The notes under the pieces: generated by a model | Told to the model about the DNA's origin: nothing | Database searches by the model: none | Seen by the model: the letters and a program-made list of their open reading frames with translations, nothing else | Position numbers and translations under genes: made by a program | In this document: one piece after another, positions 1 through 9,353 of the stretch | Position numbering within the stretch: position 1 is the first letter of the stretch | How the letters are laid out: each line of letters starts with the position of its first letter | From: an uncultured Paracoccaceae bacterium | Lineage (GTDB): Bacteria > Pseudomonadota > Alphaproteobacteria > Rhodobacterales > Rhodobacteraceae | DNA length: 41,606 nucleotides | NCBI GenBank assembly: GCA_951812615.1 | Contig: CATOSU010000021.1 | Coordinates: 42,501-84,106 of the forward strand | Direction: 5' to 3'

Positions 1-768
1 CAACAGGTCCCATTGGTCCGGGTATTTCGCAAAATAATAGGCCGCAAAGCCGGTCGCTGATATCGTCGTGTCGAGGCTGGGGTTGATATAGTCCCGCATC
101 AGCTGTGCGGCTTCTTCTTCGCTGAACCCCTTTTGCGGCGCGACATCGAAAATCCGGCGCGCGAGCCCGCCCTCTTTCAGGTGATCGGCCCGACCGTATT
201 CATCCAGATATTCACGCAATCCAACGAGTTCGGAAAAGGCGGCTTTGCTGCGGTCGTTGAACCCCTCGAACAGGTTGAACGTCGCCGCCGCCCATTTCAG
301 CATGCTGTCCTGGCCGCCGTCGCTGAGCCCAACCAGATCGACGACAATGGAAAACGGCAACACCTGCGCGAACTCGCGCACCGCGTCAAAGGATTGTTGT
401 TGCGCCAGCTTCGCGGCCAGCGCCTGTGCGATGTCGCGGATACAACCTTCCAGCGGCTCAAGGTTCTTGGGAAGGATCGGCGTGGCCGTCACCGACCGCC
501 GCCGCCGATGCAGCGGATCGTCGGAATTGAGCGTGTTTCCCGTCAGCAGGGCGTTGACGTCATCGTTCAGCGAAAGGCCCCGGCCCGAAATGAAACGGTC
601 GGCGCTGCGCAGAACCTCAACCACCTCGTCATAACGGGCAACGGCATAGGCGTTCTGTTTCTCCAGCCACAGAACCGGCCCCAGTGCCCGCATCTGCGCG
701 TAATGCGGGATCGGATCACGGATGAAGGCGTCGCCATAGAAATCGGTGTGGTAAACAGGGGCCGTCAT
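1..768 (-). CDS. cytochrome P450, N-terminal part (cut by window edge)
   Basis: The frame opens with ATG at 766-768 and stays open for 256 codons to the window edge, so the haem-binding Cys region lies outside. The protein starts MTAPVYHTDFYGDAFIRDP. It contains the substrate-recognition segment LTGNTLNSDDPLHRRRR and an I-helix-like segment INPSLDTTISATGFAAYYF near residue 230, where the acid-Thr pair (DTT) takes part in oxygen activation in P450s. Proteins of this family are soluble haem monooxygenases that need a ferredoxin and a reductase; neither is visible here. The gene is downstream of msrP on the same strand, about 90 bases away, with two hairpins in between, so it probably has its own transcript. 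The family call is firm; subfamily and substrate cannot be told. Confidence 0.85.
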   Translation of the reverse strand, partial: MTAPVYHTDFYGDAFIRDPIPHYAQMRALGPVLWLEKQNAYAVARYDEVVEVLRSADRFISGRGLSLNDDVNALLTGNTLNSDDPLHRRRRSVTATPILPKNLEPLEGCIRDIAQALAAKLAQQQSFDAVREFAQVLPFSIVVDLVGLSDGGQDSMLKWAAATFNLFEGFNDRSKAAFSELVGLREYLDEYGRADHLKEGGLARRIFDVAPQKGFSEEEAAQLMRDYINPSLDTTISATGFAAYYFAKYPDQWDLL

Positions 769-802
769 GGCCGCAGCCTAACGGCCTGCCCTCCGTCAGG
801 AC

Positions 803-850
803 ACCGTTTTCTTACAAAGAAAACGGTCCGGAAACTTTGCAAGTTTCCGG
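803..850 (-). terminator. two adjacent hairpins between msrP and the P450 gene
   Basis: Two perfect inverted repeats lie back to back: ACCGTTTTCT/AGAAAACGGT (803-812 and 818-827) and CCGGAAACTT/AAGTTTCCGG (828-837 and 841-850). They sit just after the msrP stop codon on the minus strand, so transcription termination or 3'-end protection of the msrP transcript is the simplest role. Neither has a long T tract. They may also belong to a dispersed intergenic palindrome family. Confidence 0.5.
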
Positions 851-856
851 CGCTCC

Positions 857-1759
857 TCAGTGAAACTTGCGCAGGTCCATGCCGTCGTACAGCGCCGCCA
901 CTTCTGCTTCGTACCCGTTGAACATGAGCGTCGGCTGTTTCGCGGCAAAGAGCCCGCCGCCGATGCGACGTTCTTCTGCCTGGCTCCAGCGGGGATGGTT
1001 CACCGTCGGGTTGACGTTCGAATAGAATCCGTATTCCCGCGCGCTGTACTTGTTCCAGCTGGTCGGCGGTTCATCGGCGGTCAGTGTGATCTTCACGATC
1101 GACTTGATCGATTTGAACCCGTATTTCCACGGCACCACCAGCCGCACCGGCGCGCCGTTCTGTTTCGGGATCGGCTTGCCGTAGATCCCCGTCGCCATGA
1201 TCGTCAGCGGGTGCATCGCCTCGTCCAGCCGCAAACCCTCGACATAGGGCCAGTCGATCACCGGATAACGCAGCCCCGGCATTTCCTCGGGCCGCATCAA
1301 TGTCTGGAACGCCACGTATTTCGCGCCGTCCTTCACCCCCGCCATATTCAGCAGGTCGGCCAGCTCGAACCCGTTCCAGGGGATCACCATCGACCACGCC
1401 TCGACACAGCGGAACCGGTAAATCCGCTCTTCCACCGCCATTTCCGGCATGATGTCGCTGAAATCATACTTGCCGGGCCGCTCCACCAGCCCGTCGATCT
1501 CGATCGACCAGGGTTCGGTTGTCATCTTGTGCGCGTGGCGCGCGGGATCATCCTTACCGGTCCCGAATTCGTAGAAATTGTTGTACGACGTGATCTCTTC
1601 CCAACTGTTCAACTCGGGATCCGCTGCCGCCAGACCCGGACCGGCGATCGCCCCCAGTCCCAGAGCCGTACCTCCGGCAAGCAGTTGCCGCCGGTTCACA
1701 TAGGCGGCGTGTGGCGTCACGTCCGCCCGTGTCAGATCATTTTTCCAGCGGCCAGCCAT
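857..1759 (-). CDS. msrP: protein-methionine-sulfoxide reductase catalytic subunit MsrP
   Basis: This is a periplasmic molybdopterin enzyme that repairs oxidised methionines in envelope proteins. The 300-residue protein carries a Tat-type signal (NRRQLLAGG followed by a hydrophobic stretch, residues 22-46). It has the sulfite-oxidase-fold signature YRFRCVEAWSMVIPW, in which Cys118 is the expected Mo ligand. Length is close to the usual 300-335. The start is supported by AGGAGG five bases upstream of the ATG. The usual partner, the haem membrane protein MsrQ, is not found on either side: a broken ATP-grasp gene lies upstream and a P450 downstream. Electrons may therefore come from an msrQ elsewhere. 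Confidence 0.93.
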   Translation of the reverse strand: MAGRWKNDLTRADVTPHAAYVNRRQLLAGGTALGLGAIAGPGLAAADPELNSWEEITSYNNFYEFGTGKDDPARHAHKMTTEPWSIEIDGLVERPGKYDFSDIMPEMAVEERIYRFRCVEAWSMVIPWNGFELADLLNMAGVKDGAKYVAFQTLMRPEEMPGLRYPVIDWPYVEGLRLDEAMHPLTIMATGIYGKPIPKQNGAPVRLVVPWKYGFKSIKSIVKITLTADEPPTSWNKYSAREYGFYSNVNPTVNHPRWSQAEERRIGGGLFAAKQPTLMFNGYEAEVAALYDGMDLRKFH

Positions 1760-1829
1760 GCCATCCTCCTAATATGCGCGATTGCGGAAGAATTAGACCT
1801 CCTGCCGCCCGAACCCAAACGAATTAATC

Positions 1830-2972
1830 TCACAATTGCGTCGGTGAACGTTTCAGTCCGACCCTTTCGCACAACAGCTTCCAGCGCCGCTTCCGGCGGG
1901 ACCGGCGTGCCGAGGCCCGCGCTTTGTCGGCCTTTTGCGCCAGACGGCGCAGCTGGTCGCCCCCCGGTTCCGCTAAGGCTCCGGTACCGGTTAGATATTG
2001 CGGTAGATCCAGCGAGGGGCTGGTATTGGCCTCCACGATGACCGGGCCCTGCGCGCAAAGCGCCACGTCCCAGCCGATCAGCGGCAGCACGTGAAACACC
2101 TCCGCCGCACGTTCGGTCATCGCCCGGACCCCGGGCCAGTGCGGCAGCACCCCGGCCAGCGCGGCACCGGTATCGGGATGGACATCAACGCGCTGCTTGC
2201 AGCCTGCCGGGTCGGCAGATACCGGGCCGATCTCCCCGCTTTGCAGGTCGACCGCCGCCGCACCGTTTCCCAGTCTGGGGTGATCCGTCACGCCGTCGCC
2301 CAGCGGAACCTTCCAGAATGCCCGGCTGACAATCGCCCGGCGGCCGGAAAATACCGTGATCACCCGCACCGTTGCCAGTACCGGCCCCACCATGCGAACC
2401 AGCGCCGGGTCCTGCCTGAGAAACGACTGGAACAGCTAACCACCGGACCGGTGGTTCTGTTGCAGCATGTCCCAGAAGCGCGGAACCGGAACACGTTCGC
2501 CGTCCACTGTCAGAATGTCGTCGACCTCGTCATCATAGCCGAAAACCGCAATCTCGCCGCCTGCCCGCTGTCCCGAAACCGGCTTACCGAACAGGGGCAG
2601 ATCATCCATCCGGTTCAACAGGCGGCGCAGGTCCTCCGGCGAAAGCAAGCGCTCCGCCCCCGGCGGCGCCGGACGGCCAAAGACAGCGCGCACATCCGGA
2701 GCATTCAGCCCGGCACCGCGCAGCGTTGCCCCCAGCAACAGCTTGTCTGCCACCAGCCCGCGCTGGTTCGACAGCCGGTTGATACACAGCGCCAGCCGGG
2801 CCGCGCCATAGGCACCGATGAACTGCTTTGCCTGAGCGGCCGGCAGCGCGGCGAGGTTCAGCGCGCGATATTCGCCCGGCGTCAGCCCCCGGCGCCAGCC
2901 TCGCCGCCGGATGTATGAGCCGAGCGCGCTCAACCCCGGGTGCGGGCGCTGCCCGGTTCGGGGCGCGGGCAC
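1830..2972 (-). pseudogene. sugar-transfer-associated ATP-grasp protein, interrupted by an in-frame amber codon
   Basis: Two ORFs in the same frame (2436-2972 and 1830-2393) together give one ATP-grasp protein of about 380 residues. The first half contains ADKLLLGATLRGAGLNAPDV and DDLPLFGKPVSGQRAGGE. After the stop the frame continues LFQSFLRQDPALVRM, then ATVRVITVFSGRRAIVSRAF, and ends with the ATP-grasp signature GWDVALCAQGPVIVEANTS. The only lesion is TAG at 2436-2438, in the context SGG-stop-LFQ, where a Tyr would fit. ATP-grasp proteins of this type are ligase-like and often accompany glycan genes. The ATG at 2972 overlaps the upstream gene by 43 bases; a TTG at 2933 overlapping that gene's stop (TTGA) is an alternative start. 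The gene is probably dead, since neither half alone contains a full active site. Confidence 0.75.
2438..2456. repeat. 19-bp palindrome touching the amber codon
   Basis: AACCACCGG-A-CCGGTGGTT is a perfect inverted repeat around one central base. It ends inside the TAG codon that interrupts the ATP-grasp gene. As RNA it could form a 7-bp stem with a 5-base loop just before the stop. It may be chance in coding DNA. Confidence 0.5.
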
Positions 2973-4432
2973 AGCTCGTTCATCGGCACACTGCCTTCCT
3001 GCGCCTGTACCAGCCGCACATGATGCCGGCGCAGCAGGCGCGGCTCTGAAACACCAACCGAATGCGCGATGGTTTCGACCTCATGGGTGATTTCATGCGC
3101 GTAGCGTGCCACGCGCTGATGCTTGCGCTCTGCCACCAGCCCCTTCTGGAACCGTGGGTCATGCGTGGTGATCCCGGTCGGGCAGGTATTCTTGTTGCAC
3201 TTCAGGGCCTGAATGCAGCCAAGCGAGAACATGAACCCCCGGGCCGAAGTCACGAAATCAGCCCCCGCCGCCAGCGCCCAGGCCAGATCGCCGGGATTGA
3301 CCAGCTTGCCGCTGGCGATCAGCCGGATGCGTGATTTGAGCCCATAGGCGTCCCGCAGATCCGCCACCAGAGGCAGCGCCTCGCGCACTGACATGCCCAC
3401 CAAATCCATCAGCGGCATCGGCGCCGCTCCGGTGCCGCCTTCGCCCCCGTCGATGGTGATGAAATCCGGCGCTGCGTCATCGCCGCGCTCGGCGATGGCA
3501 TCAAAAAGCTGCCGCATCACCTCGCTGCCGCCCACGACCGTCTTGATCCCGACAGGCTTGCCGGTCACGTCGCGGACCCGGTTCACCAGGTCCAGCAGGT
3601 CTCCGAAACTGGCGACATCGCGGTGCCGGTTGGGCGACAGGCTGTCCTGTCCCTCCGGAATACCGCGGATCGCCGCAATCTCGGCCGACACCTTGGCACC
3701 CGGAAGAATACCGCCCTTGCCCGGTTTCGCCCCCTGCGCCAGCTTGATCTCGAACATCCGCACCTGATCATGGGCCGCCATCTCGTGCAGTTTGTCATCG
3801 CTCAATTCGCCCGACGCGTCCCGCACACCGTATTTCGCGGTCCCGATCTGAAAGACGATGTCGCATCCCCCTTGCAGATGATAGGGGCTCAGCCCGCCTT
3901 CCCCGGTGTTCAGCCAGATCCCGGCTTCCTGCGCCCCGCGGCTCAGCGCTTCGATCGCCGGGCGGGACAGGGCGCCGAAACTCATGCCAGATATGTTGAA
4001 GAAGGACGGCGCGGCATAGGGATGCCGCGCCCCCGGCCCGATGACCAGCGGCTCGGATTTTGCAAACTGGTTGTCCAGCGGCGGGAACGGGGCATTCACG
4101 AAAATCGGCGTGCCCGGGACGCTGAGATTGCGCGTCGAGCCGAAGGCCACCGTATTGTCATGCCCCTGCGACGCCCGGTTCACCCATTCCCGCTGGGCCC
4201 GGTTGAACGGCAGTTCCTCGCGGTCCATGGCAAAGAAATACTGCCGGAAAAACTCCCCCAGCGAAGAAAACAGGTACCGGAAGCGTCCGATGACCGGATA
4301 GTTGCGCCGGATCGCGTCGGCGGTCTGAAACCTGTCGATAAGGAACATCACCGCCACCACCAGCGACAGGATGCCAATCACCGCGACAAAGCTCAGTGCC
4401 ATCAGTTGCAATGCTCTGATCGTGAAATCCAT
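2930..4432 (-). CDS. membrane-anchored FMN-binding glutamate synthase family protein
   Basis: The 500-residue protein matches the FMN/glutamate-synthase (GltB C-terminal) domain family that occurs without the amidotransferase part. Residues about 8-30 form a membrane segment (ALQLMALSFVAVIGILSLVV), followed by the barrel with NISGMSFGALSRPAIEALS, NTGEGGLSPYH, FEIKLAQGAKPGKGGILPG and ITIDGGEGGTGAAP. The cluster motif CX5CX4C is at Cys406, Cys412 and Cys417, as expected for the 3Fe-4S centre of glutamate synthases. An open frame reaches 4513, but the ATG at 4432 gives a natural start at the hydrophobic segment. Members are predicted amino-acid oxidoreductases; the substrate is not known. The downstream ATP-grasp gene overlaps or abuts its 3' end. 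Confidence 0.88.
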   Translation of the reverse strand: MDFTIRALQLMALSFVAVIGILSLVVAVMFLIDRFQTADAIRRNYPVIGRFRYLFSSLGEFFRQYFFAMDREELPFNRAQREWVNRASQGHDNTVAFGSTRNLSVPGTPIFVNAPFPPLDNQFAKSEPLVIGPGARHPYAAPSFFNISGMSFGALSRPAIEALSRGAQEAGIWLNTGEGGLSPYHLQGGCDIVFQIGTAKYGVRDASGELSDDKLHEMAAHDQVRMFEIKLAQGAKPGKGGILPGAKVSAEIAAIRGIPEGQDSLSPNRHRDVASFGDLLDLVNRVRDVTGKPVGIKTVVGGSEVMRQLFDAIAERGDDAAPDFITIDGGEGGTGAAPMPLMDLVGMSVREALPLVADLRDAYGLKSRIRLIASGKLVNPGDLAWALAAGADFVTSARGFMFSLGCIQALKCNKNTCPTGITTHDPRFQKGLVAERKHQRVARYAHEITHEVETIAHSVGVSEPRLLRRHHVRLVQAQEGSVPMNELCPRPEPGSARTRG

Positions 4433-4547
4433 CTGCGTATCCCCGAAACCTTTGACATGGCGCAAAGCGCGCCCGTTACTCAGGGTGCAGACTGGGCGGG
4501 AAACTTCACGCAATCAAGCGGGCGAGATCCCGGATGGAGGAGATTTG

Positions 4548-4988
4548 ATGAAGAAATTCCTGAGCACGGTGGCCGCACTTGCCATTGCCGGCAGCGCCGC
4601 GGCGGACAGCGGCATGATCACCTACACCACAACCGACAGCTTCGATGACGTCGCCTTCGGGCTGGAAAGCGCGATCCTCGACAAGGGTTTGGTCATCGAC
4701 TGGGTCAGCCATGTCGGCGAGATGCTGGAGCGGACGCGCGGCGATGTCGGGTCGGACAAGGTCCTTTATTCGGCGGCCGATGTCTATCAGTTCTGCTCCG
4801 CCACGCTGTCGCGCAAAGTGATGGAGGCCGACCCGATGAATATCCAGTACTGCCCCTATGGCATCATCGTCGCGCAACTTGACGGCGAGGACAGCGTGAT
4901 GGTCGGGTATCGCAGCTTCCCTGACGGACCAATGAAAGAGGTCGAGGCGCTGCTTGACGAGCTTGTCCGCAGCGCCGTCGGTCAGTAA
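4548..4988 (+). CDS. DUF302 family periplasmic protein
   Basis: A 146-residue protein with a clear signal peptide (MKKFLSTVAALAIAGSAAA). The start is fixed by GGAGGAG seven bases upstream of ATG. The mature part begins SGMITYTTTDSFDDVAFGLE and contains YSAADVYQFCSATLSRKVME and IQYCPYGIIVAQ, the pattern of DUF302 proteins, small alpha/beta domains of uncertain function (often linked to redox or sulfur metabolism). It is divergent from the glutamate synthase-like gene, with 115 bases between the starts, and is followed by a strong palindrome. Confidence 0.85.
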   Translation: MKKFLSTVAALAIAGSAAADSGMITYTTTDSFDDVAFGLESAILDKGLVIDWVSHVGEMLERTRGDVGSDKVLYSAADVYQFCSATLSRKVMEADPMNIQYCPYGIIVAQLDGEDSVMVGYRSFPDGPMKEVEALLDELVRSAVGQ

Positions 4989-4995
4989 CGCGTCC

Positions 4996-5024
4996 GTAGG
5001 ATGGGTGCTGAGCACCCATCCTAC
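4996..5024 (+). terminator. perfect 14-bp palindrome after the DUF302 gene
   Basis: GTAGGATGGGTGCT and its exact complement AGCACCCATCCTAC flank a single G. The element lies 7 bases after the DUF302 stop, so it can act as a bidirectional transcript end, though no T tract follows. Its perfection suggests a mobile or dispersed palindromic repeat rather than an ordinary terminator. Confidence 0.6.
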
Positions 5025-5031
5025 CCCGGCC

Positions 5032-5172
5032 TCACAGATGCCCGGCCGGATACCGCACCGAATTCGCCGCGGTTTCAGATTGCATGTCGTGCGACCCGCC
5101 GAAAAGGATCAGTTCCTTGTGGTCTGATGGGATCGCATCATAGAGGTTTTGCATCGCCGCGGTGGTACAAAA
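5032..5172 (-). pseudogene. possible C-terminal remnant of a lost gene
   Basis: A minus-strand frame without a good start reads ...MQNLYDAIPSDHKELILFGG, then SHDMQSETAANSVRYPAGHL and a TGA at 5032-5034. It looks like a protein C-terminus; LFGGSHD could hold the catalytic-His region of an alpha/beta hydrolase. A stop lies upstream in frame at 5173. The rest of the roughly 330 bases between the DUF302 palindrome and clpB holds only this remnant and the clpB terminator. The family assignment is a guess. Confidence 0.3.
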
Positions 5173-5299
5173 TCAGTCCTTGCGCGCTGCGATCAGACCG
5201 TCCGGCCAGACCTTTATGATACGTCACCTCTGTTTGGTTTCTCAGGCAGGACGGATCAGGCCCCCACCCTGTGACACCTGGCCCGCCGCCCACCAATGG

Positions 5300-5326
5300 A
5301 AAAGGCCCGCCTGTTCCGGCGGGCCC
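5300..5326 (-). terminator. Rho-independent terminator of clpB
   Basis: On the minus strand GGCCCGCC and GGCGGGCC (5318-5325 and 5304-5311) form an 8-bp GC stem with a 6-base loop, followed by TTTTCC. It lies 29 bases after the clpB stop. Confidence 0.85.
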
Positions 5327-5354
5327 TAGTTCAGCTTTCAGATCCGTGTCACCG

Positions 5355-7973
5355 TCAATGCACAACAGCATCGTCCGGGCGCGGCCTGTTGGAGCTGGCG
5401 ATGCGGTCGCCGATGATCAGCCCCTCGGCCCCTGCACTTACCGGTACGGTGACACCGTCCATTACGTCACCGGACAGCAGCATCTCGGCCAGCGGATCCT
5501 GCAACGCGCGCTGGATCACCCGTTTCAGCGGCCGGGCGCCGAACACCGGGTCATAGCCTTCGTCGGCCAGCCAGGTCTTCGCAGCATCGTCCAGCTCCAG
5601 CGTGATCTTGCGCTGCGCCAGCCGTTTGCCCAGCCGGCCGAGCTGGATATCCACGATCCCGTCCATATCGCCCCGTCCCAGCCGGTCGAAGATGATCGTT
5701 TCGTCCAGACGGTTCAGGAACTCGGGGCGGAAATGTGCCCGCACCGCATCCATCACATCGCGCCGGGCCTGAGACGAATCCGCCCCGTCCGGCAGTTGCG
5801 ACAGCGCCTGCGACCCGAGGTTGGAGGTCAGCACGATCAGCGTCTGCTTGAAGTCCACCGTGCGGCCCTGCCCATCGGTCAGCACCCCGTCGTCCAGAAC
5901 CTGCAGCAGCACGTTGAACACGTCCGGATGCGCCTTTTCGACCTCGTCGAACAGCACGACCTGATAGGGCCGGCGGCGCACCGCTTCGGTCAGAACCCCG
6001 CCTTCGTCATAGCCGACATAACCCGGAGGCGCGCCAATCAGGCGGGCAACCGAGTGTTTCTCCATGAACTCCGACATATCGATCCGCACCATGGCGTTGT
6101 CGTCGTCAAACAGGAAATCGGCCACGGCCTTGGTCAGTTCGGTCTTGCCCACGCCGGTCGGCCCGAGGAACAGGAAACTGCCCAGCGGGCGGTTTTCGTC
6201 GTTGAGCCCGGCCCGCGCCCGGCGCACCGCGCTCGACACCGCTGTCACCGCTGTATTCTGGCCGATCACCCGCTTGTGCAGGTCGTCTTCCATGCGCAGC
6301 AGCTTCTCGCGCTCACCTTCCAGCATCTTCGATGTCGGAATACCGGTCCAGCGCTCGACCACTTCTGCCACCTGCTCGGGGCGCACCGCCTCTTCGACCA
6401 TCAGGCCGCTGTCTTCGCGGTTCTCAGCCTCGACCAGCTTCTTTTCCAGATCCGGGATAACGCCGTAGCTCAGCTCCCCGGCCTTGGCCAGATTGCCCTG
6501 CCGCTTGGCGATGTCCAGCTCTGCCCGGGCCTGATCCAGCTGTTCCTTGAGGTCCCGTGCGCCTGCCAGCTTGTCACGCTCGGCCTGCCATTGGGCGGTC
6601 ATTTCCGAGGACTGCTCCTGCAGCTCGGCCAGATCTTTTTGCAGCTTCTCCAGCCGGTCCTTGGACGCGGTATCGTCTTCCAGCTTCAGCGCTTCGACCT
6701 CGATCTGCATCTGCAGGATCTGACGGTCGAGCTGATCCAGCTCTTCTGGCTTGGAATCCACCTCCATCCGCAAGCGGCTGGCGGCCTCGTCGACAAGGTC
6801 GATCGCCTTGTCCGGCAGGAACCGGTCGGTGATGTAACGGTGGCTCAGCGTCGCGGCGGACACCAGCGCACTGTCGGAAATCCGCACCCCGTGGTGCAGT
6901 TCGTACTTTTCCTTGATGCCACGCAGGATAGAAATCGTGTCTTCCACCGTCGGTTCGGTGATCATCACCGGCTGAAACCGCCGCGCCAGCGCCGCGTCTT
7001 TCTCAACGTATTTGCGGTACTCGTCCAGCGTGGTCGCACCAATACAGTGCAGCTCACCCCGCGCTAGCGCCGGCTTGATCAGGTTGGCCGCATCCATCGC
7101 GCCATCGGTCTTACCGGCACCTACCAGCGTGTGCATCTCGTCGATAAAGAGGATGATTTCGCCCGCGGCCTCGGTCACTTCGGTCAGAACCGCCTTCAGA
7201 CGCTCCTCGAATTCACCGCGGTACTTCGCCCCGGCTATCAGTGCGCCCATGTCCAGCGACAAAAGCTTCTTGTCCTTCAGCGATTCCGGCACATCGCCGT
7301 TAACGATCCGCATCGCCATGCCTTCGGCGATCGCGGTCTTGCCGACCCCGGCCTCGCCGATCAGCACCGGGTTGTTCTTGGTCCGGCGGCTCAGAACCTG
7401 CATCGCGCGGCGGATTTCGTCATCACGGCCGATGATCGGGTCGATCTTGCCTTCACGCGCCGCATCGGTCAGATCGCGCGCGTATTTCTTCAGCGCGTCA
7501 TAGCCCTCTTCGGCGGTTGCGCTGTCAGCCGTCCGGCCCTTGCGAATGTCGTTGATCGCTTCATTCAGTTTCTGCGCCGTCACGGCACCTGCTTCCAACG
7601 CCTCCTTGGCGCCGGATTTCACCATCGCCAACGCCATCAGGATCCGCTCCACGGGAACGAAACTGTCGCCGGCCTTGTCGGCGATCTTCTCGGCTTCGGC
7701 CAGCACCTTGGCGGTTTGCCCGTCCAGATAGATCTGGCCTGCATCGCCGCTGACCTGCGGGATCTTGGCAATCGTGGCTTCCAATGCCTCAACCACTCGC
7801 GCCGGCGCACCGCCGGATCGCTGGATCAGGTTCGAAGCCAGTCCCTGATCATCATCCATCAGGGCCTTCAGAATGTGTTCGGGGGCAAGACGCTGATGGT
7901 TTTCCCGCAGCGCGATCGTCTGAGCGGCCTGCACGAAACCCCGTGCCCGCTCCGTGAACTTGGTCAAGTCCAT
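5355..7973 (-). CDS. clpB: ATP-dependent disaggregase ClpB
   Basis: An 872-residue Hsp100 chaperone that works with DnaK to dissolve protein aggregates in the cytoplasm. It shows the N-domain ([19 protein letters not shown]), NBD1 with Walker A GEAGVGKT (residues 206-213) and Walker [15 protein letters not shown], the coiled-coil M-domain (about 400-520), and NBD2 with [12 protein letters not shown] and [11 protein letters not shown]. Length matches the family. The frame is open upstream to 8084, but ATG at 7973 begins the conserved [13 protein letters not shown] and has AAGGAGAG before it. A GC terminator follows. No heat-shock promoter was assigned with certainty. Confidence 0.98.
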   Translation of the reverse strand: MDLTKFTERARGFVQAAQTIALRENHQRLAPEHILKALMDDDQGLASNLIQRSGGAPARVVEALEATIAKIPQVSGDAGQIYLDGQTAKVLAEAEKIADKAGDSFVPVERILMALAMVKSGAKEALEAGAVTAQKLNEAINDIRKGRTADSATAEEGYDALKKYARDLTDAAREGKIDPIIGRDDEIRRAMQVLSRRTKNNPVLIGEAGVGKTAIAEGMAMRIVNGDVPESLKDKKLLSLDMGALIAGAKYRGEFEERLKAVLTEVTEAAGEIILFIDEMHTLVGAGKTDGAMDAANLIKPALARGELHCIGATTLDEYRKYVEKDAALARRFQPVMITEPTVEDTISILRGIKEKYELHHGVRISDSALVSAATLSHRYITDRFLPDKAIDLVDEAASRLRMEVDSKPEELDQLDRQILQMQIEVEALKLEDDTASKDRLEKLQKDLAELQEQSSEMTAQWQAERDKLAGARDLKEQLDQARAELDIAKRQGNLAKAGELSYGVIPDLEKKLVEAENREDSGLMVEEAVRPEQVAEVVERWTGIPTSKMLEGEREKLLRMEDDLHKRVIGQNTAVTAVSSAVRRARAGLNDENRPLGSFLFLGPTGVGKTELTKAVADFLFDDDNAMVRIDMSEFMEKHSVARLIGAPPGYVGYDEGGVLTEAVRRRPYQVVLFDEVEKAHPDVFNVLLQVLDDGVLTDGQGRTVDFKQTLIVLTSNLGSQALSQLPDGADSSQARRDVMDAVRAHFRPEFLNRLDETIIFDRLGRGDMDGIVDIQLGRLGKRLAQRKITLELDDAAKTWLADEGYDPVFGARPLKRVIQRALQDPLAEMLLSGDVMDGVTVPVSAGAEGLIIGDRIASSNRPRPDDAVVH

Positions 7974-8230
7974 GGGTCTCTCCTTTTCAAGCGCCCTGTT
8001 GGTGAAACGCCCGGCTTGGCGGCACGTCCCTCGTGGGCCTCGGGAATAATCTGGGGGCGCGGCCACTCTCCTGCAAGGGGGCAAAACCCGGAAAATCCGT
8101 CAGAATTGACGTCCCGGGATCGCATTCAGACGCGGTTCCCGCCCCGCTCCGCAATTCCGGCACCGGCATCCGGAACCGAGCGTCCCGGTGTGCTATCCTG
8201 CCGATGCGGAAAGCCATGAAGGGGAATGAC

Positions 8231-8680
8231 ATGTTCGCATCCATCCTGCGCATCACCACCGTTGCAACCCTGTGCCTGGCCGGGCTGGCGCCGGCCCACT
8301 CTGCCGACTTGGACTGGACCGTCATTGACGATCCTGCCGAGGTCCGCGCCCTGTTCGACGGAAAAACCGTGCTGATGTACAAAACCCGCCCGCAGTTTTA
8401 TCGCGCAGACGGCAATTTGGTCGAGTTCTTCCGGTCAGAAGACTATTACGCGGTCAAGAAATGGACCGTGAACGAAGCCGGCCAGCTGTGCTGGGTGTTC
8501 CATGCGATCCCGGACAAGGTCATCGATTGCGCTGTGATCTCTCGGAACCCGGATCAGCCCGCAATGTACGGATACAACTGGGTAAATCTCGAGTATCAAC
8601 GCTCGCCGTTTGAGTTCATCGACGGCCCGACGCCGAAGATGGTCGAGGAACTGAACAAGGTGGCGGGACCGCTGAACTGA
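8231..8680 (+). CDS. small secreted protein, possibly DUF995-like
   Basis: A 149-residue protein with signal peptide MFASILRITTVATLCLAGLA. The mature domain contains VRALFDGKTVLMYKTRP, YRADGNLVEFFRSEDYYAVK and WTVNEAGQLCWVFHAIPDKV. This order (a glycine-rich strand, a dG... strand, then W..n..G.lCw) resembles DUF995-type lipocalin-like secreted proteins, but the match is from memory of the pattern only. ATG at 8231 is preferred because AAGGGGA ends five bases upstream; an in-frame ATG at 8216 is possible. It stands alone, divergent from clpB and convergent with the CBS gene. Confidence 0.75.
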   Translation: MFASILRITTVATLCLAGLAPAHSADLDWTVIDDPAEVRALFDGKTVLMYKTRPQFYRADGNLVEFFRSEDYYAVKKWTVNEAGQLCWVFHAIPDKVIDCAVISRNPDQPAMYGYNWVNLEYQRSPFEFIDGPTPKMVEELNKVAGPLN

Positions 8681-8733
8681 CCGCGGTTCACACCGGCAAT
8701 TTGAAATGTGAGTCCTACAACGGAAAAAGGCCC

Positions 8734-9168
8734 TCAAGCCCCGTCGTCAGCGCGCGCGCCGGACATTTCGCGGAACCGTTCGAACATCATCACATATTCC
8801 GGCGGAATGTCGCGGTAGCTCAACAGGCCAACAACCCGGCCTTCCTCCATGACCGGCAGATGCCGGAACGCGTCGCCCAGCTTGGAGGCCAGCGCATCCG
8901 AAACCGAGTCGCCAATTTCCACGGTCACCGGTTCACGGGTCATGATCTCTGACGACCGGGTTTGCTCTGCCGGCAATCCGGCGGCCACACCCCGGAACAC
9001 GATGTCCCGCTCGGTGAGAATGCCGGCCAGCACGCCCTCATCCAGAACAGCGACTGCACCAACCCCGTTTTGCCGCATCAGTTCGGCCGCCTCCCGTAAC
9101 GTGGCATCGGGCTCGACACGCCACAACGGACGGCCGTGCAAAAGGTCTTTTATGGTTTTGATGCTCAT
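8734..9168 (-). CDS. CBS-domain pair protein
   Basis: A 144-residue soluble protein made of two CBS motifs: TLREAAELMRQNGVGAVAVL...GILTERDIVFRG (about residues 20-65) and SVSDALASKLGDAFRHLPVM...GLLSYRDIPPEY (about 85-130). Such stand-alone pairs bind adenine nucleotides and act as energy or redox sensors for partner proteins. A strong GGAGG lies five bases before ATG. It has no same-strand neighbour to suggest a partner. Confidence 0.9.
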   Translation of the reverse strand: MSIKTIKDLLHGRPLWRVEPDATLREAAELMRQNGVGAVAVLDEGVLAGILTERDIVFRGVAAGLPAEQTRSSEIMTREPVTVEIGDSVSDALASKLGDAFRHLPVMEEGRVVGLLSYRDIPPEYVMMFERFREMSGARADDGA

Positions 9169-9353
9169 TCTTTCCTCCCGTCAGGCCCTTGTCCGTCTGC
9201 TCTTGCCGGGCTGGTCGCGGCGAAAATTTCACCGCTCCGGCCTGCATCAAACGATAGCGCCGGTTGGCCGGCATGCGCAATTCCAGCCGGCAACCGGCAG
9301 TCCCGATGCCGCGGGGCTGGAACTCCGGAACCTGCTCGCCCTAAGATAGCGCC

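Noticed and set aside
5271-7067. A 598-codon open frame antisense to clpB
   Set aside because: It is Arg/His/Gln-rich shadow coding caused by high GC in the opposite strand; clpB is certain.
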